Below, piece by piece: positions 51,159-59,377 of a DNA stretch of 64,000 nt. Under the pieces are notes generated by a model. That model made no database searches. It was not told where the DNA came from and saw only the letters and a list, made by a program, of their open reading frames with translations. The DNA is from Mycobacterium ostraviense. GTDB lineage: Bacteria > Actinomycetota > Actinomycetes > Mycobacteriales > Mycobacteriaceae. The DNA lies in contig NZ_NKRE01000001.1 in NCBI RefSeq assembly GCF_002705925.1, positions 2,952,902 to 3,016,901 on the forward strand, given 5' to 3'. How positions within the stretch are numbered: the first letter of the stretch is position 1; each line of letters begins with the position of its first letter. The translations under genes and the position numbers were made by a program.

Positions 51159-51380
51159 TTGAGCAGAGAAATTGCCGGAAAAGTGTTCTATACTCAAGAA
51201 GAGGCCGAGCAGGCCGGCCTCACCCCTCCGAGCGGCGAGGAGATTGTCCGCGCAAAAAAGCTCTTTGATGAATTTCAGAAGAAAATGGACGCTGTACCTT
51301 CGGATCGGGTCGGGGAAGTCTCACCCAAATTTTGGGATGATACTTCGGGCACCGAATGTGAAGGTCCGAGAGAACGCTGA
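51159..51380 (+). CDS. Small acidic protein, candidate immunity protein for the ART toxin
   Basis: A 73-residue protein starting with TTG at 51159, 45 bases after the toxin stop. It is charged and helical: 'SREIAGKVFYTQEEAEQAGL', then 'EIVRAKKLFDEFQKKMDAV'. It does not resemble IFT, the TNT inhibitor that occupies this place (Rv3902c) in M. tuberculosis. Position and size fit an immunity protein for the replaced toxin tip, but no recognised family backs this. It might equally be a truncated fragment, since a transposase remnant follows within 70 bases. Confidence 0.5.
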   Translation: MSREIAGKVFYTQEEAEQAGLTPPSGEEIVRAKKLFDEFQKKMDAVPSDRVGEVSPKFWDDTSGTECEGPRER

Positions 51381-51449
51381 TGTGTCGGCGGCCCGTAATG
51401 GGCGGGCGCGTGCACGGGGATGACCGGCAATAGCGATAATTTTTTGATA

Positions 51450-51659
51450 CGCCAGCGCCACAGCCACGTCGAGCACGATCTTACCGGGATCGTGGCTGGC
51501 CTACGGTTTACGCTGCGGCGCTAACTAACGGGCCTCCGACAACACCCTCGTCAGCTCCACCTGCTCTGCGGCACGCAACACGACAACACCACCCGCATGC
51601 GACACCGCGCGGTACCCCCAGGTGACGCAGACCCGGTCGGGGTCGACGTTGATAGCCAT
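51450..51659 (-). pseudogene. Decayed N-terminal fragment of an IS1380-family transposase
   Basis: On the minus strand from 51659 one frame reads 'VDPDRVCVTWGYRAVSHAGG', then VVVLRAAEQVELTRVLSEAR, a stop, LAPQRKP, a second stop, and ASHDPGKIVLDVAVALA. 'SHAG..LLR..AE..GLT..LS' followed by 'HDPGKIVLDLAVA' is the beginning of IS1380-type transposases. Two in-frame TAG codons and loss of homology after 'VALA' show it is dead and truncated. The rest of 51381-51914 holds only a small hairpin (CACGATC...GATCGTG, 51474-51494) and no gene. Confidence 0.6.
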
Positions 51660-51914
51660 CCGACAGGAGTTTGCGCATCTTCGGGCGTGACACGACACCA
51701 GCCGACTGTGACATCGGTAATCATTCCCGCTGAGAGGCGCCTGGCAGCCGCTCTCTGTCTCGGAAGTCCAGGTTGCAGATCGGTTGTGGCACGACGTGAT
51801 TTGCCGCCAGCTTGATCGTTGCCCCACCATTGAATCCGTCGCGGTTCCGTGTTGGGTTGCACGCGTATACACGCATCGCGTTGGTTCCCCAATGGCGGAC
51901 TCTTAGGAGGGTAT

Positions 51915-52463
51915 ATGGCCGAAGAATGCGCGCAAGACGTTGGCGGCGGCGCTAGCCGCTCGCCCAATGGGTCGTCGGTTCGGGCAGGTTCCAGTCGGCT
52001 CGGGCGACCCTCAGGCACAAGGCGTGCTATGTTCTTGGCCGCGATGTCTAGCGTGGTGGCCGTTGCTGCGCTGAGCATGGCCCTCATAGCCTTCTCGCGG
52101 GGCGCTCGACCGGCTACGAGTAGCGCGCCGACGTATAGCCCTGCAGATACAGCCGCGGCTCAACGACAGCTGTGCGATACCTACCGCCTGGTGGCGCGAG
52201 CGGTGCAGGTCGACACAAATGGCAATAACCCCGCATTGGCGCGTATCGCGACCACCAATGCCGCGGTTATGCTCGATAACGCTGCGGCGAATGCGGCACT
52301 CGATACCACGCACCGCGACGCCGCGCGCGCACTTGCAACCGCCTACCTCACCACCACAGCGATGGGCAACAGGGACGTTGCTAGTGACAGCGACTTTAGA
52401 GCTGCTCTCGATGACCTGATCGCTAAGGATGCAGTGATGAAGAAGGTATGCGGTGACGGGTGA
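51915..52463 (+). CDS. Single-pass membrane protein of the ESX-2 region (Rv3901c-like)
   Basis: A 182-residue protein with start at 51915 set by AGGAGGG. A polar N-terminal tail (about 1-35) precedes a membrane helix ('AMFLAAMSSVVAVAALSMAL' region) and an Ala-rich extracytoplasmic helical domain with two Cys residues ('QLCDTYR' and the near-terminal 'KKVCGDG') that could form a disulfide. This kind of protein occurs next to esx genes in several mycobacterial loci; in M. tuberculosis Rv3901c is in this place. Function unknown. Its end overlaps the next gene by 11 bases. Confidence 0.75.
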   Translation: MAEECAQDVGGGASRSPNGSSVRAGSSRLGRPSGTRRAMFLAAMSSVVAVAALSMALIAFSRGARPATSSAPTYSPADTAAAQRQLCDTYRLVARAVQVDTNGNNPALARIATTNAAVMLDNAAANAALDTTHRDAARALATAYLTTTAMGNRDVASDSDFRAALDDLIAKDAVMKKVCGDG

Positions 52464-54654
52464 CCTTCCGCCTGGGAGGTGGACTACGGCGTTGATCGGG
52501 CCGTGGTGGCCAACTCCGTCGACGACCCTTCGCGCTGCCGCTCAACATTGGACCGCATGGATGACGCAGAAGCAAGAACTGGCTCAGAGTCTGCGGAATC
52601 AGCGAGAGCTCTTGTCTCGCAATGAAGGCAAGACTGCGGAGGATCTTATTGCCCGGTATTTCCAGGGTGAGAGAGCTGAGCTAGACAAGGCGGAAAAATA
52701 CAAGGCAAAGTCTGACGCGTTTATCACAGGTGCTGATGCCATCGATTATCTGCGGAGCCGTTTGACAGACATCGCAAACACCGGCAACAAACAAATAGAT
52801 GACGTTCTTGCGTCGAAGAAGCCGTTATCCGAGCAGTTAGCGGAAATTCATAGAATCCAAGCCCAGTGCAATGCTGACGCCACGTCCGCTTCCCTAGCCA
52901 CTGTCGACAAAATCGTGGGTGCCACTCAAAAGATCCTCGATGCCGAAGGTGTTGGCGGAGATGCGCGAAACTGGGCGCGCGACCACGGGTTCGCTATCGA
53001 CGATGTGCCGCACTCGCTTCAGATCACCAAGGATGACCTGAGTACGGCGGCAGCGGGCCAGGGCGGTCGCGACGGCGGTGTTGATGGCCTGAGCGGGGGC
53101 CAAAACGCAGTTTCACAGGCTTCGCCGGCCGGTCCTGGTTTGCGTGATGGTGGTGGCTTTCGTGCCCCTGGTGGCGTTCAAAGTGCCGCCACCCAGGAGG
53201 CATGGCCTCCAGCGGCGGCTGGTGCCGGTGCGCGCGCCGGGCCAATACCAACAAGCCCACCACCGGTCACACCGCCGGTCACCACACCACCAGGGATCAC
53301 CCCCGGCATACCAGCAGCCCCCGGCCTACCCGGCGGGTCATTCTCACCAGCGGCCGCAGGTCAAGGCATCTCACCCGCCTCGCTTGGGCAATCGTTTGCC
53401 ACCGGGATGATGACGGGGCAACCGGCTGCCGCGGGTGCGCAATCATTGTCGGCTGGCGCCATGCATGCGATGGAATCGGGATCAACACCCGCACCGCAGA
53501 CAGCTTCTCCATTACCTACCCCGCCACCGGTGGCTGCACCGACCATGGCCGCTGTCGGGATTGAATCGGCCGCAATCCACCCTTCCGTCGACACGTCAGC
53601 GACCACGTCCGGCACCCCGGTGATGGCAGCCAGTGACACCGGCACGGCGGCGGTAGCACCAACGGTGGTAACCGGCACGCCGATGTCCGCGCCCGCGACG
53701 CCTGCGGTTGGACCGGCCGTCCCTGCTGGATCGCTGCCCGCTTATGGCTCCGACCTGCGCCCATCCGTCGTCGCTGCCGGGCCCACGCCGTCGGCTGTGG
53801 CAGGGCCGGTTTCCGGTGCGGCGGTGGCACCGTCGGCGTCGTCGTCACCATCAGCCGGGGGCCCGCTGGTTTCTCCGGTCGAGCGCACAGCGTCGGGCAC
53901 CACCACGGGTGGGCAGGTCGGCGCAAGCGGAACACCGATGGCCGCAGCATCGGCAGCGTCGGCCACATCCGGAGCGGCCGCCGGTGCGGTGTCTGCTAGG
54001 ACGGCCGAGCAACAACGGCTGGAGCGGCTCGTCGATGCGGTGGCTCGCCAGGAACCGCGGCTGTCCTGGGCGGCCGGACTGCGTGAGGATGGCACCACCA
54101 CCCTCCTGGTCACGGATCTTGCAGGGGGGTGGATCCCGCCCCACATTCGACTGCCTGCCAACGTGACCCTGCTGGAGCCAACCGCGCGGCGTCGCGATGT
54201 CAGCGTGGTCGACTTGTTGGGAGCCGTCGTCGCCGCGGCTGCACACGAGCCGAACGCCTACATTGGCGAGCCGGGTCCCGATGCACCTCTGCTCAGCGGC
54301 GATCGCTCAGCGCGCTCCGCAGCGCCTCAAGTCGACGAACTGGGACCGACCCTCGTCGAGGCCGTGCGTCGTCGCGACGGCCTCCCGCGGATAGCGCAAG
54401 CCATCGCAGCTCCGGCAGTGCGCAAAACCGGCGTCCTGGAAAGCGAAACCCAATTGCTGCGAGAGCGCCTTACCGCGATCCAGGAGTCGGTGCTCAACGC
54501 GTACCCGGACCACGAGCTATCGGCCCTTGGCGATTGGATGCTCATGTCGGCAATCGATGCGCTGATCGACGAGCATCAGTATCTCGCGAACTATCACATG
54601 GCGTGGTTTGCCGTAGTCGCTCGACGCGAGGGCTCCGGAGGGTTTGCTGCGTAG
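52453..54654 (+). CDS. Large ESX-2-associated protein (Rv3900c/Rv3899c-like), helical N-terminus and DUF5631/5632-type C-terminus
   Basis: A 733-residue protein starting with GTG at 52453 after AAGAAGG. Residues 1-200 are helical and charged ('WPTPSTTLRAAAQHWTAWMT', 'ELDKAEKYKAKSDAFITGAD'), like the WXG100/LXG part of secreted toxins. Residues about 215-510 are a Pro/Ala/Thr/Ser-rich disordered linker. Residues about 515-733 form a conserved C-terminal domain ('LERLVDAVARQEPRLSWAAGL', 'NAYPDHELSALGDWMLMSAI') found in Rv3899c. In M. tuberculosis the corresponding parts are, as I recall, in two separate genes, so the intact fusion is of note. Function unknown; perhaps an ESX-2 substrate or chaperone. 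Confidence 0.75.
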   Translation: MTGDLPPGRWTTALIGPWWPTPSTTLRAAAQHWTAWMTQKQELAQSLRNQRELLSRNEGKTAEDLIARYFQGERAELDKAEKYKAKSDAFITGADAIDYLRSRLTDIANTGNKQIDDVLASKKPLSEQLAEIHRIQAQCNADATSASLATVDKIVGATQKILDAEGVGGDARNWARDHGFAIDDVPHSLQITKDDLSTAAAGQGGRDGGVDGLSGGQNAVSQASPAGPGLRDGGGFRAPGGVQSAATQEAWPPAAAGAGARAGPIPTSPPPVTPPVTTPPGITPGIPAAPGLPGGSFSPAAAGQGISPASLGQSFATGMMTGQPAAAGAQSLSAGAMHAMESGSTPAPQTASPLPTPPPVAAPTMAAVGIESAAIHPSVDTSATTSGTPVMAASDTGTAAVAPTVVTGTPMSAPATPAVGPAVPAGSLPAYGSDLRPSVVAAGPTPSAVAGPVSGAAVAPSASSSPSAGGPLVSPVERTASGTTTGGQVGASGTPMAAASAASATSGAAAGAVSARTAEQQRLERLVDAVARQEPRLSWAAGLREDGTTTLLVTDLAGGWIPPHIRLPANVTLLEPTARRRDVSVVDLLGAVVAAAAHEPNAYIGEPGPDAPLLSGDRSARSAAPQVDELGPTLVEAVRRRDGLPRIAQAIAAPAVRKTGVLESETQLLRERLTAIQESVLNAYPDHELSALGDWMLMSAIDALIDEHQYLANYHMAWFAVVARREGSGGFAA

Positions 54655-54663
54655 GGAGTTTTG

Positions 54664-54750
54664 GTGATTCCCGGGCCGTGGTTCCAGCACCCGGGCGACG
54701 TTGCAGGACTGTCAGCTTCGGACCCGGCAGCGCTGGCTACTGTGGCATAG
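54664..54750 (+). other. Possible 28-codon ORF or gene remnant
   Basis: GTG at 54664 after GGGAG, reading IPGPWFQHPGDVAGLSASDP then AALATVA, stop at 54748-54750. It follows the large protein by nine bases. It could be a small translated peptide or the leftover N-terminus of a deleted gene. No family recognised. Confidence 0.3.
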
Positions 54751-54881
54751 GCCCGCCGCCCCATCGAGGTGAATACCTGTCAGGTTGTGCTGTGACAAAA
54801 TCATGATGACGCACCCGTCGGCGCGTGCAATGCAACCAAGGAGCGGCCTCAGGTCAGCCCAGACGAGGTTGAGGTGACGAC

Positions 54882-55895
54882 ATGACCGCGGATCCATTCC
54901 CGTTCCCGGTTCCGGGAGTTCCGGCCATCCCGCCCAACTCCAGCGGAGTCCCGATCAAGGTGACGCCGGAGACCTTACAACAGGCGCTGTACGGGCCGTT
55001 GTCGCCGCAGGTCGAGCCGAATATCGTTCCGCCGCCAGGACCCGCCCCCGCAGACCAGTGGCAATCGGCCCTCGGGAGCTCCGGGAATCTTGGTGTTCCC
55101 GGCGACGTGGCATCGAGCGCCCAGGAAGATATGGATCGTCGGGCGCACGCGGCCGATGCCGCGCGGAAGTTCCCGGCTAACGAGGCTGACGCGGCACAGC
55201 AGTTCCAAGGCGTCGGTGCGCAGGCGGGCGCCCAGGGGGCTACCCAGATGATCCAACAAGTGGTGTCCGGCATTACCGGTGCCGTTGGCGGGGCGGTTGG
55301 CGGCATCTTGGGGCCACTCACCCAGCTTCCACAGCAGGCGATGCAGGCCGGCCAGGGCGCAATGCAGCCGCTGATGAGTGCGCTTCAGCAAGGCCACGGC
55401 GCGCAGGGGCTGGAGGCTGCGGACGGCGCCCGGCTTGTGGACAGCATCGGCGAAGAATCCGGGCTCGGCGGCGGCAGTGGTGCCGGAGGCAGCGGCTCCG
55501 GTGGCGGGGGTGGTGGCGGTACAACCCCGACGGGTTATCTGGGACCGCCGCCGGTGCCGACGTCGTCACCACCGACAACTCCTGCTGGGGCGCCAACCAA
55601 GTCGGTGACCGGAACGCCCACCAGCGGTACGTCGCCCACACCGACATCGATGGGTGGGACAGGGATGCCGATGGTTCCGCCCGGCGCGATGGGCCATGGC
55701 GGTGAAGGGGGGAGCAAGGACAAGCCGGTCGAGAAGCGGATAACCGCTCCGGGTGTGCCCAACGGGCAGCCGGTCAAGGGCCGCTTGACGGCCCCGCCTA
55801 GTGTCCCCGTCAAGACTGGCGATGGCAAACCGCCCGTTACCAAGTCGGCCCGCCGGATTGTGGTATTGCCGAGCGACGGGGAAGCGCAGGAATAG
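54882..55895 (+). CDS. ESX-2-region Ala/Gly/Pro-rich protein
   Basis: A 337-residue protein I cannot assign. Residues 1-75 are Pro-rich ('FPFPVPGVPAIPPNSSGVPI'), 76-190 helical and Ala/Gln-rich with 'MIQQVVSGITGAVGGAVGGI' (a hydrophobic, Gly-spaced stretch), and 190-300 a Gly/Ser/Thr/Pro low-complexity linker. The C-terminus is conserved-looking ('KSARRIVVLPSDGEAQE'). A homologous gene is expected near Rv3897c-Rv3898c in M. tuberculosis. It resembles substrates or accessory proteins of ESX systems in composition, but no role can be claimed. Confidence 0.7.
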   Translation: MTADPFPFPVPGVPAIPPNSSGVPIKVTPETLQQALYGPLSPQVEPNIVPPPGPAPADQWQSALGSSGNLGVPGDVASSAQEDMDRRAHAADAARKFPANEADAAQQFQGVGAQAGAQGATQMIQQVVSGITGAVGGAVGGILGPLTQLPQQAMQAGQGAMQPLMSALQQGHGAQGLEAADGARLVDSIGEESGLGGGSGAGGSGSGGGGGGGTTPTGYLGPPPVPTSSPPTTPAGAPTKSVTGTPTSGTSPTPTSMGGTGMPMVPPGAMGHGGEGGSKDKPVEKRITAPGVPNGQPVKGRLTAPPSVPVKTGDGKPPVTKSARRIVVLPSDGEAQE

Positions 55896-57009
55896 CCCAA
55901 GTGCTTTCGAGCTGAGCCGGGACAGCTCGTCGGGTTCACCGGACCCGCTCGGAAGTCGCCCATACCTCAAATCGACGACGCGGTGCATGGGCGTTCGGGT
56001 TGCCCACCCACGCACCTATTCCGTTCGGCCTCAGCGGGCATGGCGTGGTCCCGGACGGCGAGTCGCTTGTGCGCTTGAGCCTCGTGCCGAATTCCCGGCC
56101 AGGGCAACCATAGTGACGGACACCATTGTGCATCTCGGGCCGCTTCGGGCCAGGCCGCAATGGCGCAGGAATGACCCGGCCATACCTAGTTGACGTACAC
56201 ATAGGCGGAGGCGAATGAAGCGGAAGATAGCAATGGGCACCGGTACCCTCGCCTTCGCAATCGCCGGGTCCCAAGTGTGGCGCACGTTTGAGTTAGGGCG
56301 CATCGCATCGTTCTATTCGGACAGTCTCGATTGCCTAATTCGCGGCGACACCGATCGGCAGTCATTACACTTCCACCTTTCGGTATTTCTACTGGCGGCT
56401 GAACGTCGAGGCGGCATTGCCGACTGCCGCCGCGCTGGTCTTGATCCTGGTGTTCTCTGGAAAGTCCATGGGGTTGAGATTGGTCGCGGTCGGATGCGGC
56501 GTCGTCGTCATCACTACAACCCGGCGGAGCGCGCCACCCGCCGTGGCCGGAAATGACACCTAAACCAGTTCGTGATATCGGCTCCGTGCGGGAATCGCCC
56601 ACTCAATTCCAGGAACACAGCAAACCGCAATTTGTACCGCGCACCGAGTGAGTGGTCGAGTCGTCGTAGCCGAAGTAATGTCATGGCCGTGACGCCATTA
56701 CGCCACCTCCGCCGGGTCGATCGAATGGCGCGGAGGGTTGCCTTGACGCTACCCTGCTCTACACGAGCGAGCCGACGTTCCGGGCATTCTGTTGGATGCC
56801 GTCGGCCTGGCGTGGGCGTTCGCTGACCAGAAGTTGCGGGAGTAGTGGCTCAATGTTTGTTTCCGATCCGGTGCGCCAAGTCACGGCCGGCGAACTGCCG
56901 GGCCCGCCACCGACGGATTTGACACAAACGGCAGTCGGGCTTGCCGGCGACGGGCCGGCGCCTGCCGGCGGGCCGACGACCTCGCTCGGCTTCGAACACA
57001 GGAGCATCG
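55896..57009. other. Degenerate or poorly coding stretch before the transglycosylase-like gene
   Basis: About 1.1 kb without a clean gene. An open frame from 56215 to 56556 begins well after GGCGGAGG ('MKRKIAMGTGTLAFAIAGSQ', a membrane-like start), but around 56380 the protein-like signal moves to another frame ('FRYFYWRLNVEAALPTAAAL' then VLILVFSG, ending at 56556-56559 with TAA), which suggests a frameshifted small membrane protein. Further on, 56753-56845 reads 'GILLDAVGLAWAFADQKLRE' then a stop, a likely gene tail. A 54-codon frame from ATG 56853 to 57017 (FVSDPVRQVTAGELPGPPPT...) overlaps the next gene's TTG start. None can be called with confidence. Confidence 0.4.
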
Positions 57010-57882
57010 TTGACTGACCCCGTGACCGCGCAGGCAATAGCGGCGCTATCCCGCGGTCACCGCCTGTTCGCGCGCCGCGCCACGCCGGCTGCCATAGACA
57101 GCGTCCCAGCACGCGTCCAGGCGCACGCCGACGCAATACGGCAGGCGACGGTAGCCCAACCCACCGTCGCGGAAAACAAGTCCGATACCTCGGTGCGGGT
57201 GCTGCGCCGGTTGGCCGACACCGATGCGGAGCTGGCGCAGATCACCGCAGCAGCCCAGGCCGATCACGCGCACGCCGGCACCGTGACGCGCGCGATCCTG
57301 GACGCCGCGAAGGCCGATGTCATGCCGTCCGTGGATACTCCACTGGGCCGCCGCGAGGCGATGGCCCGGATGGTGGCACGGCTACGAGCTCAGCATCGAC
57401 ACATTGCTCGGTCCAAAGCGCGGGCACGGCTACATGCACTGCGGCTGCGGCGGCTGCACTACCTGCGGACAGCACGAAGAAGGCACTACGAAACCACATC
57501 CACCGGACGCGCAGCGGTATTGGCTGCAATTCAGGAAGCCTTGGACATCAAGGGTATTCATGATCCCGTCGCACGAGCCAGGTGGGCCCGTGGTATGGAT
57601 CTGGTGGCGCGACGCGAGTCCAACTACAATGCCGACGCCGAAAACCACTGGGATTCCAACGCTGCAAAGGGCACGCCCAGCAAGGGTGCTTGGCAGTTCA
57701 TTGCGCCGACGTTCCTGAGCTATCACCAGCCTGGGACGTCGACCGACATTCACGACCTGGTCGCCCAGGCGTGCGCGTTCATCAACTATGCGCGCGGCCA
57801 CTACGGCGTGGCCGCAGATGCGTCGAATTTGGCTGATCGAATTCAGCAGGCCGATCCTCGCCGAACGCCTAAGGGGTATTGA
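57010..57882 (+). CDS. Lytic transglycosylase-like (SLT fold) protein of ESX-2 (Rv3896c-like)
   Basis: A 290-residue protein. The N-terminal 190 residues are Ala/Arg-rich helices ('LRRLADTDAELAQITAAAQA', heavily basic near residues 130-175). The C-terminal 100 residues carry an SLT-type lysozyme fold: 'MDLVARRESNYNADAENHWD' with a catalytic Glu in 'RRESNYN', 'GAWQFIAPTFLSYH' and 'ACAFINYARGHYGV'. It likely cuts peptidoglycan to let the secretion apparatus or its substrates pass. TTG at 57010 follows AGGAG. It ends three bases before eccB2, so it is in the same operon. Confidence 0.85.
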   Translation: MTDPVTAQAIAALSRGHRLFARRATPAAIDSVPARVQAHADAIRQATVAQPTVAENKSDTSVRVLRRLADTDAELAQITAAAQADHAHAGTVTRAILDAAKADVMPSVDTPLGRREAMARMVARLRAQHRHIARSKARARLHALRLRRLHYLRTARRRHYETTSTGRAAVLAAIQEALDIKGIHDPVARARWARGMDLVARRESNYNADAENHWDSNAAKGTPSKGAWQFIAPTFLSYHQPGTSTDIHDLVAQACAFINYARGHYGVAADASNLADRIQQADPRRTPKGY

Positions 57883-57885
57883 GAA

Positions 57886-59373
57886 ATGCCGTTGAGTTTG
57901 TCCAACCGCGACCAGAATTCCGGTCACCTGTTCTACAACCGGCGGCTACGCGCGGCGACGACCCGCTTCTCGGTGCGAATGAAGCACGACGACCGCAAAC
58001 AAACTGCCGCGCTTGCGTTGTCGGTGGTGTTGGTCGCTATCGCAGCAGGATGGATGATGCTGCTCAATGTGCTGAAACCCACTGGCATCGTGGGTGACTC
58101 AGCAATCATCGGTGACCGCGATTCCGGCGCCATCTATGCACGCATCGACGGCCGGCTATATCCAGCACTGAATTTCACGTCCGCGCGCTTGGCAACCGGG
58201 ACGGCCGGACAGCCGACATGGGTCAAACCGGCTGAGATTGCGAAGTATCCGACCGGTCCGCTTATCGGCATTCCCGGAGCGCCCCCGGCGATGCCGGTAA
58301 ACCTGGGTGCCATCTCGGCGTGGGCAGTGTGCGATACCGCTGGTCGGCCACGTAGCGGCGACAAGCCGGTGGTGACCTCGATCGCGGGCATGCCCACCGG
58401 CGGCGGGCGCGCAGCGCCGATGCCCAGCGACGCAGGCCTGCTGGTGACATTCGAGGGCAGCACCTATGTGATCTGGGGAGGCAAGCGATCACAGATCGAT
58501 CCGGCCAATAGGGCGGTGACCTTGAGTCTGGGGCTCGACCCCGCAGTGACGATGCCGGTAGAGATCTCGCGCGCGCTGTTCGACGGGTTACCGGCGACCG
58601 AACCGCTGCGCATACCGCAGATACCCGAGGCTGGAACTCCCTCGAAGTGGGTGCCGGGTTCCCAGGTTGGTGCGGTGCTGCAAGCCCAAACCGCCGGCGG
58701 GGGAAGCCAGTTCTACGTACTGCTGCCGGACGGCGTGCAAAAGATCAACAGTTTCGTGGCCGATCTGCTGCGCAGTGCCAACTCCTATGGATCGACGGCG
58801 CCGCGACTGGTGACTCCAGACGTACTCGTCAACACACCTCAGGTGACCTCGTTGCCGGTGGAGTACTACCCGACCGGGCGGCTGAATTTCGTTGACACCG
58901 CTGCGAATCCGACCACCTGTGTTTCTTGGGAGAAGGCGTCGACGGATCCGCAGGCCCGCATCGCCGTCTACAACGGCCGGGGCTTGCCGGTTCCCTCGTC
59001 GATGGACAACCGGATCGTGCGATTGGTGCGTGACGACCGCAACCCGGCGTCGGTGGTTGCCAAGCAGGTTCTGGTCTTGCCGGGTGCGGCGAACTTCGTG
59101 ACCTCGACCAGCGCTGTGGTCACCGCTGATTCGCGTGAATCGTTGTTCTGGGTGTCAGCTAACGGCGTGCGATTCGGAATCGCCAACGATGAATCGACGC
59201 TGCGCGCGTTGGGACTGGACCCGTCTCACGCCGTGCAGGCGCCGTGGCCACTGCTGCGGACCTTCGCGGCGGGACCGGCATTGTCACGCGAGGCTGCGCT
59301 GTTGGCTCGCGACACGGTGCCGACGCTGGGCCAGGTGGCCGTGATGACGACGACAGCGAAGGCGGGCGGCTAG
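57886..59373 (+). CDS. eccB2: ESX-2 secretion system protein EccB2
   Basis: A 495-residue protein, the same length as M. tuberculosis EccB2. The N-terminal cytoplasmic segment ('RDQNSGHLFYNRRLRAATTR' region) is followed by one membrane helix (about 45-65, 'ALALSVVLVAIAAGWMMLL') and a large periplasmic part with repeated domains and a Cys pair (one Cys in 'WAVCDTAG', another in 'TTCVSWE') expected to form a disulfide. EccB is part of the EccB-C-D-E membrane pore complex. It is followed by eccC2 with four bases between. Confidence 0.95.
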   Translation: MPLSLSNRDQNSGHLFYNRRLRAATTRFSVRMKHDDRKQTAALALSVVLVAIAAGWMMLLNVLKPTGIVGDSAIIGDRDSGAIYARIDGRLYPALNFTSARLATGTAGQPTWVKPAEIAKYPTGPLIGIPGAPPAMPVNLGAISAWAVCDTAGRPRSGDKPVVTSIAGMPTGGGRAAPMPSDAGLLVTFEGSTYVIWGGKRSQIDPANRAVTLSLGLDPAVTMPVEISRALFDGLPATEPLRIPQIPEAGTPSKWVPGSQVGAVLQAQTAGGGSQFYVLLPDGVQKINSFVADLLRSANSYGSTAPRLVTPDVLVNTPQVTSLPVEYYPTGRLNFVDTAANPTTCVSWEKASTDPQARIAVYNGRGLPVPSSMDNRIVRLVRDDRNPASVVAKQVLVLPGAANFVTSTSAVVTADSRESLFWVSANGVRFGIANDESTLRALGLDPSHAVQAPWPLLRTFAAGPALSREAALLARDTVPTLGQVAVMTTTAKAGG

Positions 59374-59377
59374 CAGG

